NCBI RefSeq assembly: GCF_040892545.1
Contig: NZ_CP156079.1
Span: forward strand, 5,491,501-5,555,500
DNA length: 64,000 nt
Origin: Paracidovorax avenae
GTDB lineage: Bacteria; Pseudomonadota; Gammaproteobacteria; Burkholderiales; Burkholderiaceae_C
Direction: 5' to 3'
Below, in pieces: positions 17,977-26,269 of the stretch (its first letter is position 1; every line of letters begins with the position of its first letter). The position numbers and the translations under genes are program-made. Under the pieces are notes generated by a model, which was not told the DNA's origin, searched no databases, and worked only from the letters and a program-made list of their open reading frames with translations.

Positions 17977-18336
17977 TCACTCCTTGGGACAGTAGAGGCG
18001 GTAGAGCACCGCGAGCACTTCGAGCAGCGCGGGATCGGCCACCCGGTAATGGATGTTCTTGCCCTCGCGCCGCGTGGCCACCACGCCCTGCCGGCGCAGC
18101 ACGCCGAGCTGCTGCGACAGCGTGGGCTGGCGGATGTCCAGGCAGGCCTCCAGCTCGCTCACGCACATTTCCCCCTGGGAGAGCTGGCACAGCAGCAGGA
18201 GCCTGTCTTCGTTGGCGAGCACCTTGAGCCTGGCGACGGCCTGGACGGCGGCCTGCCGCAGTACCTGGGGATCGAGCGGTGGCTGCGCGGTGGAGGAAAG
18301 GGACGGCATGGAGGGGATTTCGGACGGCGTTGACAT
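17977..18336 (-). CDS. ArsR-family regulator, BigR/SqrR-like sulfide sensor
   Basis: A 119-residue ArsR/SmtB winged-helix regulator (recognition region CLDIRQPTLSQQLGVLRRQG). Cys50 (LLLLCQL) and Cys116 (YRLYCPKE) are 66 residues apart, the same spacing as the persulfide-sensing Cys pair of BigR and SqrR (family knowledge). Extra Cys residues at 58 and 65 are not part of that pair. The neighbours (YeeE/YedE pair, persulfide dioxygenase-like hydrolase) fit a regulator that releases DNA when Cys residues form a polysulfide bridge. ATG at 18336 is chosen; 18309 is an alternative. Confidence 0.88.
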   Translation of the reverse strand: MSTPSEIPSMPSLSSTAQPPLDPQVLRQAAVQAVARLKVLANEDRLLLLCQLSQGEMCVSELEACLDIRQPTLSQQLGVLRRQGVVATRREGKNIHYRVADPALLEVLAVLYRLYCPKE

Positions 18337-18388
18337 CAATATATCAAAAAACATAATATTTAAAAGCATACTGATGGACGGAGCCACC
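18337..18388. promoter_or_regulatory. AT-rich divergent promoter of the sulfide locus
   Basis: The gap between the regulator and the hydrolase is strikingly AT-rich (about 18337-18370, with AATATATC and AATATTTAAAA) in an otherwise GC-rich region. BigR-type repressors bind AT-rich dyads in exactly this position. Binding by the adjacent regulator to both promoters is inferred. Confidence 0.6.
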
Positions 18389-19315
18389 ATGACCTCCCTT
18401 TCCCTGCCCTCTGCCACCGGAGCGACCTCCACGGTGCAGCCGTTCTACGATGGCGCGACCGGAACCGTGTCCTACGTGGTCTGGGACCATGCCACCCGCC
18501 AGGCGGCGGTGATCGACCCGGTGCTGGACTACGACCCCGATGCCGGCCGCACGCACGACGCTTCCGCGCGGCGGCTGCTGGACTACCTGCAGGCCGAGCG
18601 CCTGGTCGTGGAATGGATCCTGGAAACACATGCCCATGCGGACCACCTCTCCGCCGCCCGCCACATCCAGGCGGCCGCGGGCGGCAAGGTGGCCATCGGG
18701 GCCGCCATCCGCACGGTGCAGCGCACTTTTGGCCCGCTGTTCGGTATGGAGCCTGCCGGGGAGGGCGACGACTTTGACCACCTGTTCGAAGACGGCGAGG
18801 CGTTCCGCATCGGCGCCACCCGGGCGGAGGCGATCGGCGTGCCGGGCCATACGCCGGCGGACATGGCCTACCGCATCGACGGAGCGGTGTTCGTGGGCGA
18901 CACGCTGTTCCTGCCCGACGTGGGCACGGCCCGGGCGGACTTCCCCGGCGGTGATGCGGCGGCCCTCTACCGATCCATCCAGCGCCTGCTGGCACTGCCA
19001 GGGGACACACGCATGTTCGTGTGCCACGACTATCCGCCCGCGGGCCGGGCCCCGGCCTGCGAGACGACGGTGGAGGCCCAGCGGAGGAACAACATCCACG
19101 TGGGCCGGCAGGCCGGCGAGCGCGCTTTCGTGGCGCTGCGCCAGGCGCGCGACGCCACCCTGGCCGTGCCGCGCCTGCTGCTGCCGTCGATCCAGGTGAA
19201 CGTCCGCGGCGGCCGGCTGCCGGACCCGGGGCCGGAAGGCATCGCATACCTGCGCATACCGCTGAACGTATTCGGCCGTGCGGCTGCCCTGCACGGCGCC
19301 CCACCCGCCTCCTGA
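18389..19315 (+). CDS. Metallo-beta-lactamase-fold persulfide dioxygenase-like protein (Blh/ETHE1 type)
   Basis: 308 residues with the metallo-hydrolase signature HAHADH (His81, His83, Asp85, His86), His154 (PGHTPAD), Asp171 (GDTLF) and His213 (VCHDY). ETHE1/Blh enzymes oxidise glutathione persulfide to sulfite, detoxifying sulfide. Divergence from a BigR-like regulator mirrors the bigR-blh loci of Xylella and Agrobacterium. A Shine-Dalgarno-like GGACGGAG precedes ATG at 18389; ATG at 18374 is possible. No rhodanese domain is fused. Confidence 0.9.
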   Translation: MTSLSLPSATGATSTVQPFYDGATGTVSYVVWDHATRQAAVIDPVLDYDPDAGRTHDASARRLLDYLQAERLVVEWILETHAHADHLSAARHIQAAAGGKVAIGAAIRTVQRTFGPLFGMEPAGEGDDFDHLFEDGEAFRIGATRAEAIGVPGHTPADMAYRIDGAVFVGDTLFLPDVGTARADFPGGDAAALYRSIQRLLALPGDTRMFVCHDYPPAGRAPACETTVEAQRRNNIHVGRQAGERAFVALRQARDATLAVPRLLLPSIQVNVRGGRLPDPGPEGIAYLRIPLNVFGRAAALHGAPPAS

Positions 19316-19442
19316 GGAGGCATGGCAGCTCTCCTACCCGCGTTCAGGCAGGGTGCCCACCGCCTGCGCGCCGCACCTGCGCGAAGCTGCAGGCATCGCG
19401 GCCCGGCTTGCCAGCAGGGCCCCTTCCACCCAGGAGACTGCC

Positions 19443-19781
19443 ATGCGCACACCCCCCATCGACGACGAACCCGGCATCGACCCCAGCGACGACCCCACGG
19501 CGGATCTGCCCGAGGGCGACGACCTCAACGACCACCTGAACGCGGAGCGTGATGTCTCCGATGGCATCGACGAAATCTCGGCCCAGCCCTTCGACGATCC
19601 GCGCGAGGGTGGACCGCTCAACTTCGACGACGGCACCACCATGGGCTATCCGCGCGGCAAGACCGGCCGCGAGGGCGGCACCTGGGAGGCCGAGGGCGGC
19701 GACAGCGGCGACCTGGAGCCACCCGCGGAAGTGCTGTCCGACCGCAACGGGCCCAGCGATCCGGACGCCCGCCGCGGCTGA
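19443..19781 (+). CDS. Acidic hypothetical protein
   Basis: A 112-residue, strongly acidic, Gly/Pro/Asp-rich protein with no signal peptide or membrane segment; it is probably mostly disordered. It begins MRTPPIDDEPGIDPSDDPT and includes a repeated GG-x-DGTTMGYPRGK-like stretch. AGGAG lies just before ATG at 19443. It follows the persulfide dioxygenase gene by 127 bases on the same strand. No function recognised. Confidence 0.7.
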   Translation: MRTPPIDDEPGIDPSDDPTADLPEGDDLNDHLNAERDVSDGIDEISAQPFDDPREGGPLNFDDGTTMGYPRGKTGREGGTWEAEGGDSGDLEPPAEVLSDRNGPSDPDARRG

Positions 19782-19786
19782 TCCGC

Positions 19787-20785
19787 TCAGGCAGCGTTGC
19801 CGGCGCAGGGATGCCCGTCGCCCGCCGGCCGGCTCTCTTCGTGGACGACGACACGGTTGCGCCCCGCGCGCTTGGCCTGGTAGAGGGCCTCGTCCGCGCG
19901 GCGCAGCACCTCGCCGACCGTTTCACCGGGGCGCACCAGTGCGACGCCTGCGGAGCAGCTGTAGCGGAACTCCGGCGCCTCGGGCAGCGGCGAGGCCGCA
20001 TCCAGGCTGGCGCCCAGGCGACGCAGCACGCTGTCGGCGCCCACGGTGCGAGCGCCCTGCAGCACGAGCAGGAACTCCTCTCCGCCGATCCGGGCGACCA
20101 TGTCGTCGCGGCTGGCGGCCTCCGCCAGTCGCGCCGAGAAATCCTTGAGGACCAGGTCGCCGCCCGCGTGCCCGAAGCGGTCGTTCACCGCCTTGAAATG
20201 ATCGATGTCGATGACCGCGACGGCCATGGCCTGCGCCTTGTTGGGCCCGAGCTTCTGCTGAAGGAAGTCCATGGCATAGCGGCGGTTGCTCAGGCCGGTC
20301 AGCTCGTCGCTGAGGGCGGACTTCATGGCCTTGTCGCGCTCCTGCCGCAGGTCGCGCAGGCCGATGCCCAGTTCGGAGACATCGGTGACCACGCACAGCA
20401 TCCAGCCCCCGGGCAGCGTGGTTTCCGTGGTCAGCACCCAGCGCCCGTCGTTCAGGCTCGTCTCGATGGTGCGGTAGGGCAGCTTGCCGCGCCGGCTCCT
20501 GGCGGAGCGCAGCCAGACCTCGAAATCGCTGGTCTCGACCACCGTGCCGGTGGAAGAACGGTAGCTCTTGCGCATGAGTTCCTCCCAGGGGAGGAATTCG
20601 CCCTCGCCCACGCCGAGCGCGGACCGGAAGGCCGCATTGGCGTAGCGCAGGCAGTCGTCGCCGTCGAACAGGGCGTACCCCTGCTGCGAGACCTCCACGA
20701 GCGCCATCCACTGCCGCATCAGGGGATCGCCGATGCCGCCGGTGTCCGGGGCGTCGGCCAGGGCCTTGGTGGAGGAGTTGGGCAT
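19787..20785 (-). CDS. PAS-GGDEF diguanylate cyclase
   Basis: A 332-residue protein with a PAS-like sensor (about 20-140) and a GGDEF domain (about 165-320). The active site GGEEF is intact at 234-238. The I-site position (five residues before GGEEF) reads SRDD rather than RxxD, so product feedback is probably absent. No membrane helices. ATG at 20785 is preferred; the frame extends further upstream without a better start. It converges with the acidic hypothetical gene. Confidence 0.93.
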   Translation of the reverse strand: MPNSSTKALADAPDTGGIGDPLMRQWMALVEVSQQGYALFDGDDCLRYANAAFRSALGVGEGEFLPWEELMRKSYRSSTGTVVETSDFEVWLRSARSRRGKLPYRTIETSLNDGRWVLTTETTLPGGWMLCVVTDVSELGIGLRDLRQERDKAMKSALSDELTGLSNRRYAMDFLQQKLGPNKAQAMAVAVIDIDHFKAVNDRFGHAGGDLVLKDFSARLAEAASRDDMVARIGGEEFLLVLQGARTVGADSVLRRLGASLDAASPLPEAPEFRYSCSAGVALVRPGETVGEVLRRADEALYQAKRAGRNRVVVHEESRPAGDGHPCAGNAA

Positions 20786-20930
20786 GGTCCGGTGGCAGGC
20801 TGTGGCAGGTCGGCAGTGCCGACGGATGAGCCGGCAGGCCCACAGTATCCACAACCCCGCCCCGGAAAGCCAACCCGCGCGGCGGGATACCCCTGCGCGC
20901 GCGAGGGCCCGTCTGGCCCGGAGCCGGCCC

Positions 20931-21776
20931 TCAGGCGTATTTGCCCGTCAGCCCGCCGTCCACCACCAGTTCCGTGCCGGTGACATAGGCGGCCGCGTCG
21001 GAGGCGAGGAAGGCGCAGGCATGCGCCACCTCCCAGGCCGTGCCCATGCGGCCCATCGGCACCTGCCGCGCGCGGGCGGCGCGGGCTTCGTCCAGGCTGC
21101 CCTCCGAGAACATCCTGGCCACCGTGGTGGCGATGCGCGGCGTGTCGATCAGGCCGGGCACCACGGTATTGGCGCGGATGCCGTGGGGTGCATACTGCTG
21201 CGCCACCATGCGCGTGAACTGCGTCACCGCGGCCTTGGTGACGCTGTAGGCCAGGTGCGGGTAGCCCACGTAGCGCATGCCGGCCACGGACGATATCGCG
21301 ATGAGCGATCCGCGCCCACGCTCCACCATGTCCGGCAGCACCTGCCGGCTGCACAGCAGCAGGCTGCGCACGTTCACGGCATGGATGCGGTCCAGGTCGT
21401 CGGCGCTCGTGTCCATGGGGCCGCCGGTCTTGCCGATGCCCACGTTGTGGTGCAGCACGTCGATGGCTCCGAACCGCGCCCGGGCCTCGCCGAACAGCCG
21501 CTGCACGTCGGCCTCGTCGGCCACGTCTCCCACCAAGGTGGCGGCCGTTCCACCCTCGGCGTGGATGAGTGCGGTCGTTTCTTCGGCCGACGCCGCATCG
21601 CGGTCGGCCACGCAGACGGACGCGCCCAGCCGCGCGTAGGTCACGCAGGCGGCGCGGCCGATGCTCCAGCCCGGGCCGGCCGAGCCCCCGCCGGCGACGA
21701 AGACCACGCGGCCGGACAGGTCCAGCGGCAGCGCGGGCGGGCGTCTTTCGCCGGGGATGGCGTTGCCGCCGCTCAT
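20931..21776 (-). CDS. SDR-family oxidoreductase
   Basis: A 281-residue short-chain dehydrogenase. The nucleotide-binding loop is GGGSAGPGWSIGRA, a longer variant of TGxxxGxG; the catalytic residues are Ser in ISSVAG and Tyr/Lys in AYSVTKAA. The C terminus YVTGTELVVDGGLTGKYA is typical of the family. NAD(P)-dependent oxidation or reduction of an alcohol/ketone is expected; substrate unknown. The start overlaps the stop of the citrate-synthase-like gene by four bases (ATGA), so it is the last gene of the 25220-to-20931 operon. Confidence 0.93.
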   Translation of the reverse strand: MSGGNAIPGERRPPALPLDLSGRVVFVAGGGSAGPGWSIGRAACVTYARLGASVCVADRDAASAEETTALIHAEGGTAATLVGDVADEADVQRLFGEARARFGAIDVLHHNVGIGKTGGPMDTSADDLDRIHAVNVRSLLLCSRQVLPDMVERGRGSLIAISSVAGMRYVGYPHLAYSVTKAAVTQFTRMVAQQYAPHGIRANTVVPGLIDTPRIATTVARMFSEGSLDEARAARARQVPMGRMGTAWEVAHACAFLASDAAAYVTGTELVVDGGLTGKYA

Positions 21777-22576
21777 GCAGGCTCCCCGGCATTGGAAGGC
21801 TTGCCGCCCTCGCCGACGTAGGGAATGGCATGCTCCACGGTATCCCAGATGAAGCGGCCCGACGGGCTCTGCTGCTCCTCCACGATGTGGGCCACCAGCC
21901 CTGCGGCGCGCGAGATCACGGCGAAGCCGCGCATCACGGCCGTGGGCACGCCGATCTCGCCCAGCAGCGCGGCCACCGCCCCCGTGGCATTGATGGTGAC
22001 GGGCCGGCCGGCCACCGCGTCCACGGCTTTCGACAGTGTTTCCAGCGCCCGGATGTGCCTGCCGGACAGGTCGGGCTCGGCGCGGGCCAGCTCCAGCAGC
22101 TTGTAGGCGCGCGGATCGACGGGCTTGTGCAGGTGGTGGCCGAAGCCGGGCACGGCGCTCTTGTTCGCCTTGCACTCCCGCGCAATGGCCAGCGCCTCGG
22201 CATCGGGGTCCTGGGCGGCCATGATGCGGTCGAGCAGGCGCGAGCAGTTCTCCATGGTGCCCACGAAGGAACTGCCCACGGCCAGCAGGCCCGCGCTGAC
22301 GGCGCCCTGCAGGTTCTCCGGCGCGCTCATGTAGATCAGGCGCGTGGCGATGGCGCTGGGCGTGAGGCCGTGTTCCATCAGGACGATGAGCACCACGTCG
22401 GTGATGCGCAGGTCCACCGGGCGCGGCGTGCGGCCCAGGATCTGCATCAGCATCACCTCGGTGAAGGTCTTGCGGCCCATCAGGTCCTCGACCAGGTCGG
22501 CGTCGCGGTAGTGCAGGCTGGTAAGGGTGTGCGTGCACAGGCGGGTGACGGGGGCGTCGTTGCGGACGGATGTCAT
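21773..22576 (-). CDS. Citrate-synthase / citryl-CoA lyase-like protein
   Basis: A 267-residue protein of the citrate synthase superfamily, shorter than true citrate synthases (about 430). It shows the conserved GFGHHLHKPVDPRA segment, matching the histidine active-site region of the family (G-x-GH-x3-x-DPR), and NATGAVAALLGEIGVP. Short members are annotated as citryl-CoA lyases; they cleave or form C-C bonds on CoA thioesters. Its position between an acyl-CoA ligase and an SDR suggests that a carboxylate is activated, then cleaved. Confidence 0.88.
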   Translation of the reverse strand: MTSVRNDAPVTRLCTHTLTSLHYRDADLVEDLMGRKTFTEVMLMQILGRTPRPVDLRITDVVLIVLMEHGLTPSAIATRLIYMSAPENLQGAVSAGLLAVGSSFVGTMENCSRLLDRIMAAQDPDAEALAIARECKANKSAVPGFGHHLHKPVDPRAYKLLELARAEPDLSGRHIRALETLSKAVDAVAGRPVTINATGAVAALLGEIGVPTAVMRGFAVISRAAGLVAHIVEEQQSPSGRFIWDTVEHAIPYVGEGGKPSNAGEPA

Positions 22577-22590
22577 GGAGGTTCTCCGGT

Positions 22591-24099
22591 TCAGGGGGTG
22601 GCGAGCGCTTGCTCGCGCACGGCGTTCTTGAGCACCTTGCCCACGGGCGAGCGCGGCAGGTTGGCGTGGAAGTGGATGCGCTTGGGCGTCTGCACGGGGC
22701 CCAGGCGCTCGCGCACGAAAGCGATCAGCTCCGCCTCCCCGGCCTGCTGGCCGGGGCGCAGCTGGACGGCCGCCTGCACGGCCTCGCCCCATTTGTCGTC
22801 GGGAATGCCGAACACGGCGCACTCGTGCACCGCCGGGTGCTGGCCCAGGGCGTTCTCCACGTCCACCGGATAGACGTTGAACCCGCCGGTGATGACCATG
22901 TCCTTGAGCCGGTCCTTCAGGTAGAGGTAGCCCCGCTCGTCGATCAGGCCACGGTCACCCGTGTGCAGCCAGCCGTCCACCAGGGTCTCGGCCGTCTTCT
23001 CGGGCAGGCGCCAGTAGCCAGTCATGAGCAGGTCGCCGCGCGCCACCACTTCGCCGACCTCGCCCGTGGGCAGCAGGCGGCCGTCCGGCGCCATGATGGC
23101 CACGTCGCTGAACCAGGTGGTGCGGCCCACCGCGGCCCAGTTGCGCTCGTCCTCGAAATCCTCCGGACGCATCACGGTGAGGATCTGCGGCGCCTCGGTC
23201 TGGCCGTAGGTGGTGCCCAGGACGGGGCCGAAGAATGCACGCACCTCGCGGATCTTCTCGGGCGGCATGGGGGCGCCGCCGTAGATCAGCCGGCGCAGGC
23301 GGGGAAAGTCCGCGCGGCTGGCGCCGGGCAGGGCCATCAGCATGTACACCAGCGTGGGCGGCATGAAGCACACGGTGCCGCCGCGCTCGCGGAAGGCAGT
23401 GCGCACCGCCTCGGCGCCTGCGCCCTGCAGCACCACGTGGCAGCCGCCCTGCGCCAGGATGGGCAGGAGGTAGGTGGACGTGCCGTGCGTGATCGGCGCG
23501 GCGACGATGTAGCGTTCGTGCTCGTCGAAGCCCCAGGCGTGGATCTGGTTGGCGATGTTGGCCATCCACGCGCGGTAGGGCTGCATCACGCCCTTGGGCG
23601 CGCCCGTGGTGCCGCCCGTGAACTTGATGGCCTGCGTGGCGGAGTCCGGCAGCTCGAACACCGGGCGTGGCGCGCCGGCATGCCGCTGCACCAGTGCCGC
23701 CACGCTGGGCACTGCCTCGCCGTGCGGCCCGTGGGCATGGATGCGGTCGCCCGGCACGCCCTCCAGCAGCGGGGCGCAATCGGCGTCCAGCACCAGGATG
23801 CTGGGCGTGGTGGCGTCGGTGATGCGGCGGATCTCCGGCGCGGTGCTCTTGGGGTTCAGCGGCACCCAGACCTTGCCGCAGGCCAGCACCGCCAGCAACG
23901 CGGCGATGTGGTCGGCGCTGTTGTGCGCGCAGATGCCGACGCGGCTCTGCGGCGCCGGGTCTCGCGCCACCAGCGCCGCCGCCAGGGCGGACACGCGCGC
24001 GGCGAGCACGTCGTAGCGGATGGCGCCCTCCGGCGCATCGATGGCGATGCGGTCGGGCCAGCGCGTGGCGGCACGCCAGAAGAAATCGATCGGGAACAT
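22591..24099 (-). CDS. AMP-dependent acyl-CoA synthetase/ligase
   Basis: 502 residues of the ANL superfamily. The phosphate-binding loop FTGGTTGAPKGV, the adenylate motif TYGQTEAP, the hinge region YLYLKDRLKDMVITGGFNVYP and the catalytic Lys near SPVGKVLK are all present. It activates a carboxylic acid to its CoA ester; aryl or medium-chain acids are usual, but the substrate is unknown. It is in one operon with a Bug-type binding protein upstream and two CoA-pathway enzymes downstream; the next start is 14 bases beyond its stop. Confidence 0.93.
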   Translation of the reverse strand: MFPIDFFWRAATRWPDRIAIDAPEGAIRYDVLAARVSALAAALVARDPAPQSRVGICAHNSADHIAALLAVLACGKVWVPLNPKSTAPEIRRITDATTPSILVLDADCAPLLEGVPGDRIHAHGPHGEAVPSVAALVQRHAGAPRPVFELPDSATQAIKFTGGTTGAPKGVMQPYRAWMANIANQIHAWGFDEHERYIVAAPITHGTSTYLLPILAQGGCHVVLQGAGAEAVRTAFRERGGTVCFMPPTLVYMLMALPGASRADFPRLRRLIYGGAPMPPEKIREVRAFFGPVLGTTYGQTEAPQILTVMRPEDFEDERNWAAVGRTTWFSDVAIMAPDGRLLPTGEVGEVVARGDLLMTGYWRLPEKTAETLVDGWLHTGDRGLIDERGYLYLKDRLKDMVITGGFNVYPVDVENALGQHPAVHECAVFGIPDDKWGEAVQAAVQLRPGQQAGEAELIAFVRERLGPVQTPKRIHFHANLPRSPVGKVLKNAVREQALATP

Positions 24100-24158
24100 G
24101 GGCTCGGGAACTCCTGCGAAAAAGGGATCGGTTCAGCGGACCGGAAACCAGCCGCGGC

Positions 24159-25220
24159 TCACTCGGCCTTCGCGCCGGACGCCTTCACCACCTCTCTCCA
24201 GCGCTGGATCTCGGCGGTGGCGAAGCTGCGCATCTGCGCCGGCGTGCCGGGCTCCGGCGTGGCGGCGAGGTCCTGCAGGCGCTGGCGCACATCGGGCATG
24301 TTCAGCACCTTGACCAGTTCGGCATTCACGCGCTCGATGACGGGCTTCGGCGTGCCCGCGGGCGCGGCCAGGCCGAACCACGACTGCACGTCGAAGCCCG
24401 GGAAGCCCGACTCGGCCACCGTGGGCACGTCGGGCAGCAGCGGCGAGCGCTGCGCGCTGGTGATGGCGATGGCACGCAGGCGGCCCGCCTGCACGTGCGG
24501 CAGGGCCGAAGGCGTGTTGTCGAACATCGACTGCACCTGGCCACCCAGCAGGTCGGTCATGGCCGGCGCGCTGCCCTTGTAGGGCACGTGCAGCATGTTC
24601 AGCTTCGTCTGCATCTTGAACATCTCGCCCGACAGGTGGATGGACGATCCGCTGCCCGACGACGCGAAGGTGATGCCGTCCTTCGACTCCCGGGCGAAGC
24701 GGATGTAGTCGGCCACGCTCCTGATCGGCAGCTGGTTGTTCACCACCAGGATGTTGGGAATCTTGGCGATCAGGCCGATGGGCTCGAAATCCTTCTGCGG
24801 GTCGTACCCCAGCCGGCCGTAGAGCGAGGCATTGATGGTGTTGGCGATGGTGAAAACATAGAGCGTGTAGCCGTCCGGTGGCGACTTGGCCACCACCTCG
24901 GCGCCCACGTTGCTGTTGGCCCCCGCCCGGTTGTCCACCATCATGGGTTGCCCCAGGCGTTCGCCCAGCTTCACGGCCACGATGCGCGCGATCACGTCAG
25001 TCGCGCCGCCCGCCGCATAGCCGACGACGAGCCGGATCGGCCGGGCCGGCCATGTTCCGGAAGATGGTGTCTCCGCACGCGCGGCGGGCGCATGCAGGGC
25101 CGCGCAGGCCACGGCGCACAGGGCGGCACCCAGGGCCGCGATGCGGCGGCGCGCGAGGCGATGCAGGAAGGCGCAGGCGCGAGGGCCGGCGGAAAAAACA
25201 GGCAGGGGGGCAGCGGTCAT
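24159..25220 (-). CDS. Bug/TctC-family periplasmic solute-binding protein
   Basis: A 353-residue TTT receptor with a signal peptide ending APAARA, followed by the family pattern PIRLVVGYAAGGATDVIAR, VDNRAGANSNVGAEVVAKSPPDGYT and SWFGLAAPAGTP. It is first in the catabolic operon and divergent from IclR, so it probably supplies the carboxylate activated by the downstream ligase (inference). No TctA/TctB membrane genes are present. Confidence 0.94.
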   Translation of the reverse strand: MTAAPLPVFSAGPRACAFLHRLARRRIAALGAALCAVACAALHAPAARAETPSSGTWPARPIRLVVGYAAGGATDVIARIVAVKLGERLGQPMMVDNRAGANSNVGAEVVAKSPPDGYTLYVFTIANTINASLYGRLGYDPQKDFEPIGLIAKIPNILVVNNQLPIRSVADYIRFARESKDGITFASSGSGSSIHLSGEMFKMQTKLNMLHVPYKGSAPAMTDLLGGQVQSMFDNTPSALPHVQAGRLRAIAITSAQRSPLLPDVPTVAESGFPGFDVQSWFGLAAPAGTPKPVIERVNAELVKVLNMPDVRQRLQDLAATPEPGTPAQMRSFATAEIQRWREVVKASGAKAE

Positions 25221-25319
25221 GGTCTTGTCTCCTGGGGTGGGCACGGGGCAATCGCGGTCCGGGTCGCGCGGCCTGGGGCACACTGCGCACGGACTTCATC
25301 GACACCTGGATTCTTCGCA

Positions 25320-26144
25320 ATGCCCCCACGCACCACGAATCGAAACGTCCGCCAGCCGGACGATCCATCGCGCCATGCCGTGGAGGCGGAAGCGGACGAC
25401 CCCGGCAGCCGCACGCTGCGCCGCGGCCTGCAGGTGCTCGATGCGGTGCTGGCCGGCGGCCCGGAAGGCGTGCGCGTGGTGGACCTGTGCCGCGGCGTGG
25501 CGCTGGAGCGGGCCACGGTGTACCGGCTGCTGTCCACGCTGCTCGAGGCCGGACACGTCGCGCGGCAGGGCCGCTTCCGCTACGTGCCCGGGCCGCGCAT
25601 GGCGGCGCTCGCGCCGGCCGGCGCGCTGCCCAACCGCGCGGTGCACCTGCAGCCGCTGCTCGCGCGCATCAGCGCCGCGTGCGGCGACGCGGCCTTCGCC
25701 ATCGTGCGCGAGGGGCCGCAGTCGCACTGCATCGCGCGGCAGGTGGGCACGCACCCGGTGCAGATCCTGGTGATCGAAGTGGGTACGCGACAGCCGCTGG
25801 GCGTGGGCGCGGCAGGCCTGGCCCTGCTCGCCGCCCTGCCGGACGCGGAAGTGGAAGCCATCATCGCGGCGAACGCGCCGCGCCTGGCAGCCTACGGCGG
25901 CATGACGCCGGAGCGCATGCGCCTGCTGGTGCGCGCCACGCGCGAGCGCGGCTGGTCCGTCATCGGCAACCACGCCACCCGCGGCGTGCTGGCCGTGGGC
26001 ATGGCGGTGCGCGACGCGCGCGGCCGGCCGGTGGCGGCCGTCAGCGTGGCCACCACCCTGGCGCGCATGCCGCGCGAACGGCAGCAACTGGTCGCGCGCA
26101 CGATCCGCGATGCGTTGAAGGAGCTGCCACCAGGCTCCATGTGA
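25320..26144 (+). CDS. IclR-family transcriptional regulator
   Basis: 274 residues with an N-terminal winged helix (about 30-90; VVDLCRGVALERATVYRLLSTLLEAGHV) and the C-terminal IclR effector domain with GVGAAGLALLAALPD and RGVLAVGMAVRDARGRPVAAVSVA, both typical. It diverges from the Bug/ligase/lyase/SDR operon over about 100 bases, so control of that operon is likely. Family members sense aromatic or short carboxylic acids. Confidence 0.93.
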   Translation: MPPRTTNRNVRQPDDPSRHAVEAEADDPGSRTLRRGLQVLDAVLAGGPEGVRVVDLCRGVALERATVYRLLSTLLEAGHVARQGRFRYVPGPRMAALAPAGALPNRAVHLQPLLARISAACGDAAFAIVREGPQSHCIARQVGTHPVQILVIEVGTRQPLGVGAAGLALLAALPDAEVEAIIAANAPRLAAYGGMTPERMRLLVRATRERGWSVIGNHATRGVLAVGMAVRDARGRPVAAVSVATTLARMPRERQQLVARTIRDALKELPPGSM

Positions 26145-26163
26145 ACCTTTCTAATGAGCGGAT

Positions 26164-26259
26164 GGCACGGCCCAGCGAAGCGGTCCCGGCGAGGCGCTGC
26201 ATCGCAGGCAGTACGGACAGTACGACAAGATGCAGCAACGACGCCGGAAGGGCCGTGCC
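26164..26259. other. Nested long inverted repeat between convergent iclR-type and lldP genes
   Basis: Three nested pairs of arms are visible: GGCACGGCCC/GGGCCGTGCC (26164-26173 / 26250-26259), CCGGCG/CGCCGG (26186-26191 / 26242-26247) and GCTGCATC/GATGCAGC (26196-26203 / 26229-26236). The apical region holds a direct repeat CAGTACG (26209, 26218). It could be a bidirectional terminator or a structured RNA. No T-run follows on either strand. Confidence 0.45.
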
Positions 26260-26269
26260 GGCCGCTCGC

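Noticed and set aside
21773..22576. Full citrate synthase
   Set aside because: At 267 residues it is much too short; annotated as the short citryl-CoA-lyase-like type.
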